64,000 bases of DNA, from positions 1,612,001-1,676,000 of the forward strand of contig JAKZHN010000006.1 of the NCBI GenBank assembly GCA_037179335.1. Reading direction: 5' to 3'. The first letter of the stretch is position 1. Each line of letters opens with the position of its first letter. Below the pieces are notes generated by a model. That model saw only the letters and a list, made by a program, of their open reading frames with translations. It did no database searches and was not told the DNA's origin. The position numbers and the translations under genes were made by a program. Below, piece by piece: positions 23,244 to 37,489 of this stretch. The DNA is from Cyclaneusma minus (lineage: Eukaryota > Ascomycota > Leotiomycetes > Marthamycetales > Marthamycetaceae).

Positions 23244-23428
23244 ATACCATTTTATTTGCTTTTATTAAAGCTAGCTATAAATCTAAAGCCATAATTTCGA
23301 AAAACCTAACCAATTCATTATTTACCAAAAACCAAGCAAGCAATATTAAACAAGCTTATATTATAAATAACAAAGAAAAAAGCGCAAAAAAAAACAACGT
23401 TATAAACTATTAAATAACAAAATAAAAA

Positions 23429-23665
23429 TATCACACGGGGCCGAGGAGGGCGCCCTGCGGGCACCTATAAGGCATATGCGCTATAGGTATGTAAAAGGTA
23501 AGCATTGCTTATTAAAAAAGCAAAGCAAGGCTTTTAATATATAATATTTAGGCATTGCTATCTTTATTCAAAAAAAGCAATGGCTATTTTTTATAATTAA
23601 AAAATATATATAATGCAATTTTATTTATTAATCTATTTTTAATTATTCTAATAAAATAATTGCTT
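23429..23665 (+). repeat. 5' LTR of Gypsy 1
   Basis: Begins near TATCACACGGGGCCGAGG, followed by AGGGCGCCCTGCGGGCACC. It shares a long series of phrases with the 3' LTR: AGGGCGC-TGCGGGCA, ATAAGCATTGCTTATTA-like (TAAGCATTGCTTATTA), AGCAAGGCTTTTAA and TTAATCTAT. This copy keeps more GC at its start than the 3' copy. Ends are approximate. Confidence 0.65.
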
Positions 23666-25970
23666 TTATTTTAAAAAATAATAATTTGGCAAAATAATAA
23701 TTATCTAATTTATTAGCTATAAATTCGGCAATAACTTTATTTATAAATCTTTTATTAAAAGCCTTAAAAATTAATTTTATTCAATTTTAAAAAAGCTTAA
23801 TATTAATAATAATATTAATAAAATCTATACGCTAAATGAAAAACTTATATTTAATAAAAATAATAATATATTTATTAATAACATTAATAAATGCGCTATT
23901 AATATTAATAATTAAAAATAGCCCAAAAGCAGTTTTGTTTTAAATTAAAAATTATTTAATAGCCTTTTTTTAGCTAAATAGCTAATTTATTAATATAAAT
24001 TAGCCTAGGCAAATTTAAAATTAAGGCGCCTTAGCCAAAAATATAAATATATTATATAAAAATAAAATTAATTAAGCTTTTATTTTTAGCCCAATTTAAA
24101 ATTAAGCAAATTTAAATTTCAATACTTTTATAGCTATTTAATAAAGTATTTAAAAATTGCAAAATTATAAGCCAAAATTGCGATTTTTATTTGTAAATGC
24201 AATTTATTTGGCTTAAATTTTAATAATAAGCAATTAATTATTGATAGATTTTATATATTTGAAACCTTTCATATATTAAATATTAAGCTATATTATATAT
24301 AGAATATATATCAATATTATAAATAATTTAATTGCTTATAAAATTATTTTAATATATAGCCTTAATTTTTTTAAAAAACATATATAATTTATATTTATTA
24401 TATTTTAATTATAGTTAAAATTATATATGTATTATATATATTAAATTAATTTATTAAAAAAGCTCAAAAAAGATTATTGCAAAATAAAAATTTTGGTTTT
24501 TTATGTAAAAAACATATATTTTATATTTTCTAATAATCAACTTATTTTTAAGCTTTATAATAATATTAAATAGAATTTTAGTTTTTAATAAGGCAATGAA
24601 TTATAAATTAATATATAATATATATTTAATATAGCCGGAAATATTAAGCGTAAAAATAAGCCCGAGTTTTAATTTAAGGCTAAAACTATATTTAATATAA
24701 ATAATTTGAAAACGCAATATAATAATTATAATAAGTTATAAAATTTATATAATATTTTAAAAAATAATATAGCAATTGAATATTAACTTAATTGCAAAAA
24801 TAAAAAAACGGCTATTATTAAAATAAAAGCCAATAATATAATTAAAATTAATATTGACTTTTTTTATATTTTAATTATAATTTTAATAATTATACCCTAG
24901 CGAATTATATTTATAAAAAAATATTAAAAATATTAAAAGCTTAAATATAAGGCCTATAAATAATAATAATTTTAATAGCCGTTAAAAAAAAAGCCAATTA
25001 TATAAAAATAGCTTCAATTATAATTATAATAATTAAAGCCTTTTTATAAAAGCCGCAAATAAAATCTTTAATTTTATAAAATATAAATATAAATATAATA
25101 ATTAGAAAAAGAAATGCTAATAATCGCCTGATTTAATAAGTTTTTATAAAATAAAAGCATATAATAGTTAATTATTTAATTGCAATTAATATTTAAAATA
25201 CAATTTTTATTTTTATTTTTACTAATAACAAATTGAATAAAATTTTTATATTATTAATATTTATAAAAAAATAAAAATAAATTAATATATATATTTAATA
25301 TTTATAAATTTGCTTTTTTAATAAAAATAAAATAAAAATAAAATAATATTATATTTTTTTCATTAAAATTCTTAATAATAAGAATAATATAAAAAGTTAA
25401 AAACTTAAAATATATAAAATATTTCGATATTTATATAATTCATATTTCAAATATAATAAATAAAAACTTATTATATATAAAATATTTTATATATAAAAAT
25501 TAAAAATATAATATTAAATTATATAAAATAATATTGAGCAAAATAAATAAAAAGCTGTTTTTTATAAATAAATTTATAAATTTAAATAAAAACCTTATTA
25601 TATATATATTGGGCAAAATATTCAAGTTTTGGCAAAAACAAACTGAATTTTAATATGCTTTTAAGGCCGTAAATTGTTAAATATTAAAAATATTTGCAAA
25701 AAATATATAGCAAAATTAAAATTAAAATTAAAGCAAAAAATTAAAATATGAAAAGTTAAAAAAAATAAGCTATTTTAATAATATTTTTAATATAATAAAA
25801 GCCGGTATATTATTTATATATTTTAATTAAAGTTATATTATAAAAATTAAAGCAAATTTATTTTATTAATTTATTTTTAAGCTATTTAAAAAATAATTAA
25901 TTATGCTAAAAAATATATTAATAATATATTAATAAAAAGCTAAATTTATAAATTACAAAGCCCAATAAAA

Positions 25971-27850
25971 GGTTTTATATTATTTATATTTAAAAACAAA
26001 AATAGCTTACGCTTATATATTAATTATAAAAAAAATTATTATTAAAAATTGCTATTTATTCTTTTTAATTAATAAATTTTTAATTAAATTGGAAAAAGCC
26101 AAACTCTCTATTAAGCTAAATTTTCAAAATATATATTATAAAATATATATATAAAAACAAAATAAATAAAAAATAGTATTTTATATAAAATATAATTATT
26201 TTAAATATTTAATAATATTATTCAAATTGGTAAATACGCCAATTATATTTTAAATTTATATAAATATAATGCTTAATTCTTTTTAAATATTATTATAATA
26301 CATTTTTTTAATAATATTTTAATTGTTTTTTTTTTAATAAATATAATAAATATATAAAAGCTATATTTAAAAAGCTAGAAAAAGACATTTTTTTTAATAA
26401 AAAAAATGCAAATTTAAAATAAATAAGATTTTATTTTTAGCCTTTATAAAATAAAATAAAAATATTTATATAAAGGCAAAAGATATATCCATTATTTAAA
26501 AATAATTTGTATTAATTATATATATAAAATTATAATTATTTTTAGAATAAGCTAATTTTTATAAGCAATTTATTTTAAAATACAATAAAATTATGTTGCC
26601 TATAATTTATTTATTTATTAATAACATATATAAAAAAGAGTTTATTTAAATAACTTTTAAAAATATAAAAGGCTTTTTAATATATTAAAAATATATTTGC
26701 AAACAAGCTAATATTGCAATATTTTACTTTCATAAAATATTTGCAAATTATATATAATATTTTTAAATTTATAATATTTTTAAATTTATTATAAAATTTT
26801 GTTATAAATTTACCAAAATTATAATATATAAGCAAAATATATAATGCCATTTTAATAATAGTAAATTATTATATTAAAGCTATATAATTTATATGCATTA
26901 TTAAAAACATTAATACGCAATTTTTAATAAAGCTATTCTTTAATAAAATTATTTATTTTATAAAAATTCCGAAAAATTATTATATTTAATTATAGCTTTA
27001 TATTTACCAATATATTATAAAAAGCCTTTTATTATAAATTCCGTATAATACACAAATAGAATACCATATTTTACTTTTAAATAAATGGGCAAATAAAGCA
27101 AGTAAACCAGATTTTAAAAGCCTATATATAACATTATTGCAATAAAAAAGAATTGGGCAACTTAATTGGCTATAATAAAATTCGCCTATAATAACGCAAA
27201 GCAAAATCTTTTACAAAGATTTGTTTTTATAATATATAAATATTATTTATAAATTAGCATTAATTTCTTTATATAATTTATAAAAATTAAGGTGCCTAAT
27301 ATAAAAAAGCAAAAAAATATATAATACAGCCAATATATATTATTGCAAAAATTAAAAAAATGCTATTAATAAATATATAAAATAATATGCAAAAGAATAT
27401 AAGGCTACAAATTTTGAAAAAGGGGATTGGGTTTTTTTATTTATTAAAAATATATGCTTTAAAGCCGGAAAATTAATAAAAAAATATATAGGCTTTCTTT
27501 TTATTATTGAAAAAATAAAAGCCTAAATCTATTATTTAAATTTTTTATTTTAATTTTAATTAAAAAACTTATGTGATATTTTTTATATTAGCCTTTTAAA
27601 ATCTGCCAAAATACCCCAAAATGGCGTATATAAATTATACTTTGCAAATTTTAAAAGTTTTAAAAATCATAAAAAATAAAAAATCGAGAAAATTATAATA
27701 TATAAAAAAAACCGGTTAATTTATATTTTGCGTATATTAGAAAAGCGGGAGCCGAAACTAAAACCAAATATTGGCCTAAAAAAACCTTAAAAATATTTTA
27801 ATAATTTTAAGCAAATTTATTAAAAAAATATTAAAGCTAAATTATAACAA
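25971..27850 (+). pseudogene. Gypsy 1 pol remains: RT, integrase C-terminus, chromodomain-like
   Basis: At 25971 the frame reads GFILFIFKNKNSLRLYINYK, matching the Gypsy RT GF-LFV-KKDGSLRLCVDYR region. Further on, FKLVNTPIIF matches FGL-NAP--F. At about 27423 the frame reads GDWVFLFIKN, then YIGFLFIIEKI, the GPY/F fold of Gypsy integrases, and a proline-histidine-poor remnant of the HP-FHVS-L segment. At about 27760 YWPKKTLKIF resembles TWEP-ENL of an integrase-fused chromodomain, which would make this a chromovirus. All have stops and frame slips. RNase H and the integrase core lie between but were not resolved by eye. Confidence 0.7.
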
Positions 27851-29715
27851 TAATAAAAGAGTTATTAAAAAAGCGCAAATATTAAAAAGAAAAACCAAAA
27901 GGCTAATTTTAATTTTATATTTAAATACAAAACGCCCAATTATGCACAATACCAAATAAAAACAAAAATAAATATATTTCAAATATAAAAATATAAATTT
28001 AATTATTTTTTTATATTTTAAATTAAATTAAATAAAATTATTTTTTATAAAAAATTAAACTAAAAAATTAAAAGTTAGGCAATAAGCTTAATTTAATTAA
28101 AAATTATATAATATAAACCCGGCTAATAATACCAAAAAACCTATAATATTTTTAAACCCTAATTCGCATTTATTAAATTTACGGTTTTTATATTTTACAT
28201 TATATTATTAAAAATACGGTTTTTTTTATATTAAATAAAATATTATTAAAAACATAATTAAGATTATAATTTATTTACATTTTAATCAAATATGCATAAA
28301 AGAAAATAAAACTAAAATTTATTAAATAGCACCAATCATTAATTATTATATATATTAAAATATAAATTGCAAAAATAATTTTAATTAAGGCTATTATTAT
28401 AGCAATGGTATTTTTAAATGAATTATATATTTTATATTTTAAAAAAGCACGAATTTTAAACCGAATGTTCTTTTTGGCAGCCTTTATATTATTTTTTAAT
28501 TGGGTTAATTTATTATTATAAGTGGTATATTGGTTTTTAAAAAAGGCCTAAATTTTAATATAGCAATAATAATAAAGCATAAAAGCATTATAAATTGCAT
28601 TAAATGAAGGGATTTAAGCAACGGAAATTTGCAAAAAAAAAAGATTAGCAAAAAGAAATAAAAAAGCCAAGGTATAAGCTTATTATATAATAAGGGGGCT
28701 TATAATTATTACAATAATAGCTGTATTTAAAATTATTTGCGACCTAGCTATAAATATTAATTTTTTTATAAAAGGGGTTTAAATAAAATCTTTATATATA
28801 ATAAGTGTAAATGCAAATTTAAAACGCAAATTCGGGCTTAATAAAAACGTAATTTAAATTTTGCGGCAAAATTTTAAATTTAGCATTACTATTATAATTA
28901 CGGCCAAAACCTTTATTGCGCAAGGCTTAAAATAAGCCGCCACCAAGGCTTTGTATTTTGCAATTAAAAGTATTGGGGGCTATAATATAAAAATCGAAAA
29001 ACAAAATTAATAAAAAAAATAAAAGTGGCCTAATTTTCGCCAAAACAATATACATTAAAAGATTTATATAAAGTAATAATAAAAACAAAGCCTAATAAAA
29101 CTAAAAAAGCCGGACTTATATAAATAAAGCTTTAATAAGGCCTAATATAATTACTATAATAAATAAATAAAAAACAAAACTTAAAATTTGCCAAAAAATT
29201 AAAAAAAGAGTTCGAAATTAAAAACGCAATTAAAAATTAATATACCATTATTGCAAAAAATGCATAATGCGCATATAAAAAAAAGGGGCAAAAAATTTAA
29301 AAAACCTTAAATCCAATTATTTAAAATAAGCCGCCATTATATTAACCTTTTGGCATTTGCAAAAAAGGCATACGCAAAAGCGGGAAAAGCATATATATAT
29401 TAATAAAAATAATAAAACCCTAATAAATCTTAAAATGAAAAATTAAAATTAAAATAATAAAGACAATTAAATAAAAGCATAAAATCAACCAATAATAAAT
29501 AACGTAGGCTATATATTAAAATAGAAATTTTAAAAATTAGCCAAAAATAAATTTAAAAGTGGTTATTAATAATAGCGAATTAATAAAAGCCTACCAATTT
29601 ACGCGGCTAAAATAAAAAATCGAAATTAATAACCAAAGCCAAATATTGGATTACCAAAAAGCAAAAGCCCGCACTCGAAAGCTTCGGGGCCCAAAGCTAT
29701 AAAAAGGGGGACAAT

Positions 29716-29955
29716 TATTATATAAGGCCAAAAAGGGCGCTTTGCGGGCATTTATAAAATATATATATTAAAGGTGCGCAAAAAATAAGCGTTGCTTATT
29801 AGAAAAGCTAAGCAAGGCTTTTAACGCATAATATTTAAATGCTGCCATTTTTATCTAAAAAAGGCAGCGGTTATTTTTTATAGCTAAGAAATATATATAA
29901 CGCACCCCCATTTACCAATCTATCCTTAACCATTGTAATACAAGCTACCGCAATT
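29716..29955 (+). repeat. 3' LTR of Gypsy 1
   Basis: Matches the 5' LTR from TATATAAGGCCAAAAAGGGC through TGCGGGCATTTAT, AAGCGTTGCTTATTA, AGCAAGGCTTTTAA and TACCAATCTATCC. It is preceded by the purine tract AAAAAGGGGG. Differences from the 5' LTR are almost all transitions. Confidence 0.65.
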
Positions 29956-32900
29956 ACAATTAAAAATAAAATAAAAAAGAGTTTAATTTAATTTTGCCGA
30001 TATTTAGCAAATTTAAAAAAATTAAATAAATAAGCACTATTAATAAATTATAGCATTTAAAATTAGCGATAAAGTTTGGCTAAATTTAAAAACTATTAAA
30101 ATGGACCGCTTTAGCCCCTTATTAAATTAAAAATATATAAAATATAAAATTCCCAAAATTATAGAATTTTATAATTATTATTTAAATATTTTTAATTGAA
30201 TCTATAATATATTTTATTTAAATTTGTTTTAGTATGCCTATAATAATTTTTTTTTTAATGGATTACAAATTGGCAGCTTTTAGCTATTTTTAGCAAAAGT
30301 TATTAGGCTAAATAATGGATTAAAAGAATTATTAATAAATAGCAAAAGCGAATTTAAGGCGGATTTTTTAAACAGGAGCTTTTTATTAAATAAATTGGCT
30401 ATAATAAGCCAATTTAAAAGCCCTATTTAGCCATTAAAAATTTTGCTGCTTTAAATAATTAAAAATAAACTTATTGTTTTAAAATTAAAAAAGCTAATAA
30501 AACAATTTATTTTGCGAAGCTATTTATATTAAATAAAATAAATTACTTCAAAGAATTAATTATACTAATTTAGAAGCATTGGAATTGCCTATTATTTTTA
30601 ACTATATTATTGCAATATAATGCTTATTATATTTAATTTGTTTAATTATTTAATTACAGCGTTAGGAATTGTTTTTTAAAATATTTTAATATAATTGCAT
30701 TGCATTGCATTATTTTTATTTTATTAATATTTTGTATAATATATTATTAAAACGATAAATCAATCAATTTTGATTTGCAAAAACAATTAAACGAATTTAA
30801 ATGAATACAATATAAAAATAGAAAAATATTGCTAAATTTAAATTGCTGCTATTTAAGTTTTGCCGCCTATTCTTTTTTATTTGTTTTTTCTTGTTTTATT
30901 TTGTTTTTTACTTTTTATGCTTGTTTTTTTTAAAGTTTTTTTTACGCTTTTTATGTTTTGATTTTTTGATAAGCAAAATAGATTTTTAAATTAGAATGCG
31001 CAATATTTTTATAACAATTAATTTCGGCCCCATTTAATTGCCGAAAAAAAAGAATTAATCTGCTTTTTGCATTTGTTTTATTTAAATATAGTATTTTAAT
31101 GTTTTTTTTAATAAACTTAATTCTTTATTAAAATTAAAGCTTTGGCTTATAAATAAGTTTCTGCTATTATTAGTTTTATTTTTAGGCTTATTTTAAATAT
31201 TTAAAATTTTATTTTTATTATTTTTATTATTATTAGAAGCTTTATTTTTAAATTTTTTATTATTGTTTTTTTTTTCTAATACACTAGGCATATATAGAAT
31301 TGATTTTCTGAATTTCTTTAATATATTAAATATTAATGGCTTTTTATATAGTTTATTAACGATTTTATTATTAAAATATAAATATAGCTATTTTAATTTT
31401 TTAAAAAAGCTTTTAATATTTATAATTTTATAAGCAATTAATAAAATTTATTATAAAAGCTATTTAAATATGCTTTTATATATTATTATTTTATATATTT
31501 ATTTATAAGCAATGCAAATTAAATATAGGGCTTTTTATTATACAATTATTAATTGGAAATTTAAGCATATAAGTTTTATTTAAATATTTTATTAAATTAT
31601 AAATAAAGGGCCGGATTATAAACTTATAGGCTAAAAAATAACTGGTAGTTTTGCTATAACTAGAAAATATATAATTGGTATTTGCAATAATTTATTAGCA
31701 AAGCTTAATTAAACTTAAAATAATAATTTATAATAATTGGCTTATATATATTTTTAATAATAATATTTAATAAATAAGCTTTAATTATTTTAATTATTTT
31801 AAATATTTTAAATATTTTTTAAAAAAGTATTTTATATGGTTTTATTATAGTTTTTGGGCCTATAAATATAATGCAAATAGCAAATTGCTATTTAATAAAT
31901 TAATAAATTACATAATATAAAAATAAAACTATATATTAAATATGTATATTATATATTCTTTTTTAATTATAGTATAATTCTTTTAAATCTTTTAAAACAA
32001 ATATATATTATAATTTTGTATTTATTAATTATATTTTTAAAATAGTATTGAAATTTTAAAATAATTTAAATTTCTTTTTTGCTTAAATACAAATATGCCT
32101 AATTTTTATTATTTTTATAAAATTTGAAAATCGATTTGCGAGTTTTTGCACGGGCTTTGCAATTAATATTATTTAAAATAATGAAAATATAATTGGTTGT
32201 TTTAAATGCCCCCTTTTTTTTTCTTTTTATTGCGCTTTAATTTTAATGCTTTTATTTTTATTGCGATGCCTTTTGGGCTTTGGTATATTAAATTTGGCCC
32301 TGAATTTAAATTTGGTTTTCTTTTTAAAAAAATGAATTTTATTTTATTAATATAATAGCTTTTAGCCTTTTGGTGCTTTATAATATTTTGCTATTAATAT
32401 ACATAGCTGGATAATATAATAAAGCTTAAAAAGACAAAAGAAAAATAATAATAATAGCAAAAATTGGAGATTAATATTTGCTAATAAGCAATACCATTTT
32501 ATTTATTTTTTATTTTTAATTTCTTAGCTAAAATGCTATTTGGAAAAGCTTAATTATTTAATATTATAATATAAAGTACGTATTAATGATAAGAATCAGC
32601 TTTTTAAATGCGCCGAAATTTAATTTGCAATTAATATATTATTAAGCAAGTTTTTTTAAAGCTTTATTATAAAGTTAATTTTATAATAACAATTGAATTT
32701 TTTAAAATTTTGCAATTTAGCTATTTAAAACGATAAATATTTTAATAAATGCACGATTTTCTTTATATGCTATTTAAAAAGCTTTATAAAGTATTTAAAT
32801 AAAGCAGCGCTTTATATTAAAATTAAATTAAAAAATATTGGCAATTGCTTGAAAGCATATTTAAATTTAATAAAGAAGCGGAAATGGTTATTTTAAATAG

Positions 32901-32999
32901 ATATTTGCGCGGAAATTTAAAAATTACCTATTATAAAAGAATTTGCAGCTTGGATTTTAATGGTATATAATGGCCAATAAGAAATTTAATAGTTAAAAT

Positions 33000-33293
33000 A
33001 AAGGCTTAACGCTTTTAGGAGGAAAGCGTAATATAATAAACTAATATTATATAATATAAGGTATTGCTAAAATGCGCTTAATAATATATAATATTGCTAT
33101 ATAATATTGCTATTAATACTATATAGCCATTATAGGTATTTAAAGCCACTATTAAGGCTAGGGCCTTAGCTATGGCTAGCATAAATAATTTATTGGTTTT
33201 TTATGCATTTATAGCTAGTTTTTTCTTTATTAATTTAAAATTGATTGTATTTCCATTTTGGCACCTTTGTTCCAAAATGCCTTGGCCGTGACA
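33000..33293 (-). repeat. LTR-like fragment
   Basis: On the minus strand it begins TGTCACGGCCAAGGCATTTT, with an inverted CATTTTGG...CCAAAATG close by. It then runs into AT-rich sequence with GCCATAGCTAAGGCCCTAGC. TGT at the tip followed by GC-rich sequence is typical of fungal LTR ends. No partner LTR or target-site duplication was found, so it may be a solo or truncated LTR. Confidence 0.35.
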
Positions 33294-34119
33294 GCAATAT
33301 TGGTAAATATAATGTTCCTAATTGAACATTTATATTTATTTATTTTAATTAGCTTTCCTATATATTTTTAAGATAAAAGATAAAAATAGCTAAAATAAAA
33401 TTAATACTGGAAAAAAGATTTGCATTAATTTTCGCAGCTTTTTTAAAATATATTTATTATTATTATTATTATAATTCAATGCTTTTTTATAGCAATATTA
33501 AAAAAAGAAATTATTATTGCAATTTAATATTTTTTTATAGCAGTATTGGGAAAAGAATTAATAAAGGCAATGGACGTTTTCTTTTATAAATGCTTTAAAT
33601 TATACTAAATTGGCTAAAGCTTTTATTTAATTTTAATTTTAATTGCCGGCTGTTTATTTTTATTAATTGGCTAAAACTTGGCAGCAGGTATTAATTTAGC
33701 CTTAAGTAAATAGTTTTAGCAAGCAAATATATTTCGAAGGCGATTTTTGAATTTTAAAAAAGCTATAGCGCCGGCGGATATAAAGGCGATTGCGTAGTAT
33801 TTTAATATTATTTTCAATTAATGGCAAAAATTGCAAATATTTTAAAAATTGGTAATTTGATTTTTTTTTGCAAAGGAAAATATATCCTTTATATTAATGC
33901 AATTAAAATAAATTTAAAACCATATTGCTAAAAATAACGTAATTAATATAATCCAAATTATATAGATAAAAATATAATAAAAATAAAAGTAAAAAATATT
34001 TGCAAATTGCAAATAGCAAGTAAATATAAATAAAAATAAGCTATAAATATAGCAAGCCGCAGCAAAAAACAAAAACATAGTTAAAATAGGCAGCAATTAA
34101 AATATGGTAGAAATAGGGC

Positions 34120-34166
34120 AAACGCAATTAAAATGCAATTAAAACGCAATTAAAACGCAATAAAAA
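34120..34166. repeat. Short tandem repeat of AACGCAATTAAA
   Basis: Four near-identical 11-12-bp units of AA(C/T)GCAATTAAA. No function apparent. Confidence 0.75.
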
Positions 34167-36123
34167 TAAGCTGCCAAATTAATTAAAATATATTTCAAAT
34201 GCGGTGAAAATTAAAATTTGGTTAAAATATAGTAAAAATAATTACAATTAAAATGCGATAAAAATCAAATACAAATGCAAAAGCATGGTTATATATATAT
34301 ATTTTTTTAATGGAAATTAATTTAGCCAAAACTTAAACGGCTTCTAATTTAATCCCCTTTACCGGCAAAACCCCGGAAATACTAATAAATCTTGGACGGA
34401 AAAATTATAATTAATAGCTTTGCCTATATTACGCTATTGCTATTTATTGCGCTCGTACGCAATAGCTTCGCTTCGGCTGCGCTGCTAATTAGCATTGTTT
34501 TATATAATTTACAATTTTATATAAAAGCTTTATATATATTAAATAATAAAATCGCTAATAATTTAGTCTTATAATATATTTAAAAGTCTTTTATTTTTTT
34601 ACTTCTTTAATTTGCTTTTTTTTAAGCTAATGCCCAAGTTTTTAAATATTTAGCGCTTAATTTATTATTTTTCCTTTTTTTAATTTTTTTAATTAATGCT
34701 TTTATTTTAAAAGAGGCTAGTATTATATATTATATTAAATTTTAAAAATTTTAAAAATTAATAATTAAAACTAGAAAAGCCTATATTTTTTTAAATAAAA
34801 TATAAAAAACGCTTTTTATATAATCCTAATAGCTATTTTGCATTAATAATTATTAGAATTTAGCTAAAAAAAACTTATATTAAAATCATTTTTTTTAGCC
34901 TAGAAATAATATTATTTATTTTTAACTTTTTTATAAAAGCTTTTAAATAGCTATTAAAATTCTAGCTGCTTAATTTAATTTTAGATTATTATTTAAATAA
35001 TAATATTATTATATTTTTAGTGTAGTTTTTAAAGCTTTTAGCCCTATAAAAATAGGGTTTTAGCTTTTTTTATTAAATTTTAAATATTTTGTAAAATATT
35101 TAAAAAAAAAAAAAAATGCTAAGCTTAAAAGTTAATATAAAAATTATAATACTATTAATTTTAAAAACAAAATTAGCTGATATTTTGGCATTAATATTAA
35201 AAACCTATTTTTATAAAGCTATTTTCTTATTTAAAATATAGAAGCTAACTGGAAATTTAAATTTCGCTATTTCAGCTATTTAATTGGGTTACTTTTATTA
35301 TTATTGCCTTTAATACTTTATTATTGCTTTTCCGTTAGGCATTAAAGCCTTTTTTTAGCGCAAGCTATTAAAAAATATTAAAAACAATTTAGTTTAATAG
35401 CGCAATTCTTTTTCCAATTATAATGGTACCCGGTATTTTAATAATAAAGCCAAATTTCTAATTCATTTATTTATAAATATTTTAGCTATAAATTTAAATA
35501 GCTTTTATATTATTAATTGCTTTATAATATATTATAATTAACCGATTTATATTAATACTTTTTTATAATACCAAGCCTTTATTAATTGCTTGCTAAAGCT
35601 AATTTAAATATTTAACGCTTTATTAAATATTAATATTTTTAAAATTAAAGCTATTTTTAAAATGCTTAATTAATAAAACTTAATATAATTAGCCCGCAAG
35701 CTAATAATTTATATTAATAGCTTTATAATTTAGCAAAGCATTTTTAAACATATTTTATATAATAGCTTATAATATTTGATTTTATAATTTTTTTTATTTT
35801 TGGCCGCAAAATTAAATATTTTATTAAAGCCTATTTATGTTTTTAAATATTTAAATAATTTTATAAATGCCCTGTTATATAATTTAGCTAATAAAATTGC
35901 TAATTAATATTTGCAATAATATTTAAGTTTAATTTTAATATATTATTATTAAAATAAGCAATTATAATTTTTTTATTATTCCGAGTATATTAAATAGTTT
36001 TTTATAATTTAGCTATAGCTTTCTATAGCTTATATAAATCTTTAATTAACTTTTAAAAGCATTTTAATATTAGGAAAGATAAGTTTTCCTATTTTATTAT
36101 TCCAAATTGCATTATTAAATAAA

Positions 36124-36853
36124 GGGCTTTGCTAAATCGAAAATCCAAATTTTCCAATCTACAAAAAGCTAAACCTAATCGGGTATAGCGCGTGGCGCGG
36201 TCCGCCAAAATTCCCGCCAAATAAGTAAAAACAACTACATATCATTTGGACCAGTTTTTCAGCTATTTAAGTCCGGATTTCAAGCATTTTAAATATTCTA
36301 AATTATTTAAATTAATTTTAAATTAATTTCAATTCATTCTAAGCTATCTTTTTGCCAGTTTTATTAGCAGGGCTTTAAAATCCAGTTTCAAAATCCAGCT
36401 TTAAAATCCAGCTCCAGCTCCAGCTCCAGCTCCAGCTCCAGCTCCAGCTCCAGCTTCAGCTTTAGCTCCAGCGTATATATATTAAAGTCCGGGGAAAGCA
36501 GCCTAGCATACACTATAGCTGCGAGGGCAAGGGTGAGGGCGACGGCAAAAATAAGGGCGAATTTTTTTTAGCATAAAATAATAATTAGCATAAATAAGCA
36601 AATAGCGCAACGCCGGAAAAAAGCTTTCTGGCATATGCTGCAAGGCGCGCAAAATTGGAGCTTGCGCTAAAAGGCTGAAGCCCTTTGCTATTAAATTGGA
36701 ATAGTGGTAATAGTGGTGGTAATAATTAAGCGGTAGTTGCAATATTTAAATTTGCTGCAAAAATATTTGGTAGACCGTGCCCTCAGCGCCTTACCCAATG
36801 AGGTCTAGCTTTTTATAAATTGGAAAATTTGGATTTTCAATTTAGCAAAGCCC
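36124..36853. mobile_element. hAT-like TIR element with 8-bp TSD carrying a GGAGCT module
   Basis: The left end GGGCTTTGCTAAATCGAAAA matches the reverse complement of the right end (GGGCTTTGCTAAATTGAAAA). Similarity continues through TCCAAATTTTCCAAT and AAAAAGCTA-ACCT-AT-GGGTA for about 90 bp, with mainly transition differences. Direct TAAATAAA flanks lie at 36116-36123 and 36854-36861. There is no transposase in the 730-bp interior, which instead holds the (AGCTCC)n module (36366-36545) and a GC-rich stretch to 36800. The frame at 36503-36742 lies in this GC-rich stretch and has no recognisable domain. Confidence 0.78.
36366..36545 (-). repeat. GGAGCT-module repeat, copy 3 (inverted)
   Basis: Eight AGCTCC units (36413-36462) plus AGCTTCAGCTTTAGCTCC. 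The minus-strand core then reads GTGTATGCTAGGCTGCTTTC and CCGGACTTTAATATATATAC, the same core as copies 1 and 2. It lies wholly within the hAT-like element. Confidence 0.7.
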
Positions 36854-37489
36854 TAAATAAATTGCCTTTCGCAATAATGGCATTAATTATTATAAAAAAG
36901 GCAAATTTAAATCTAATTTTATTTAAACTGCTTTATTTACCCTATATTATATTTATATTATTTATTTAATTTCGCAAAAAGCATTTAATTTTCCTTTAAT
37001 AAAATTGGCTATAATAAATTATTGCAGAATCTTTAAAAAAAATTAAAAGCATAAAGCTTTGCCGTTTTTTAAAATTTAGCTGCTAAATATTATTATTAAA
37101 GCCCTATTAATTGCTATTATGTTTATAATTAAAAAATAGTTAATTAATCTTAATTTTAATATTATATTTAAAACGGCATTCGCCGCTTTTTTTTTGCATT
37201 GGCAAATTAATTTATAGCTAGAAATAATTTAAAAATCGCTTATTTTTTAATTGAATAAAAATCCAATACCAATATATTGCATTTTTTAAAATAGGCAATT
37301 ACAGGATAAAAATTTCTATATTTATCCAAATATTACCTATATTTACCCTAGCCTTATATTTTAAATAAAAAACCTTTTTTTAGCATTTAAAAGCCGGTTA
37401 ATATGCAATAAAATTTAAGCGCCGGGATTTACCCAGGCCCGCTACTAGCCAAATATTTCTATAATAAAAGCCAATATTGCAATTACCAT

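Larger units (their letters stand above)
23429..29955 (+). mobile_element. Degenerate Ty3/Gypsy chromovirus-type LTR retrotransposon (Gypsy 1)
   Basis: Two similar end sequences about 6.3 kb apart bracket stop-ridden but recognisable polymerase motifs in the correct order: RT (25971-26330), integrase GPY/F segment (27421-27600) and a chromodomain-like tail (27740-27850). A purine tract AAAAAGGGGG lies just before the 3' LTR, as expected for plus-strand priming. About 1.85 kb between the chromodomain-like region and the 3' LTR is longer than usual and unexplained. It is heavily mutated and certainly inactive. Confidence 0.75.
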
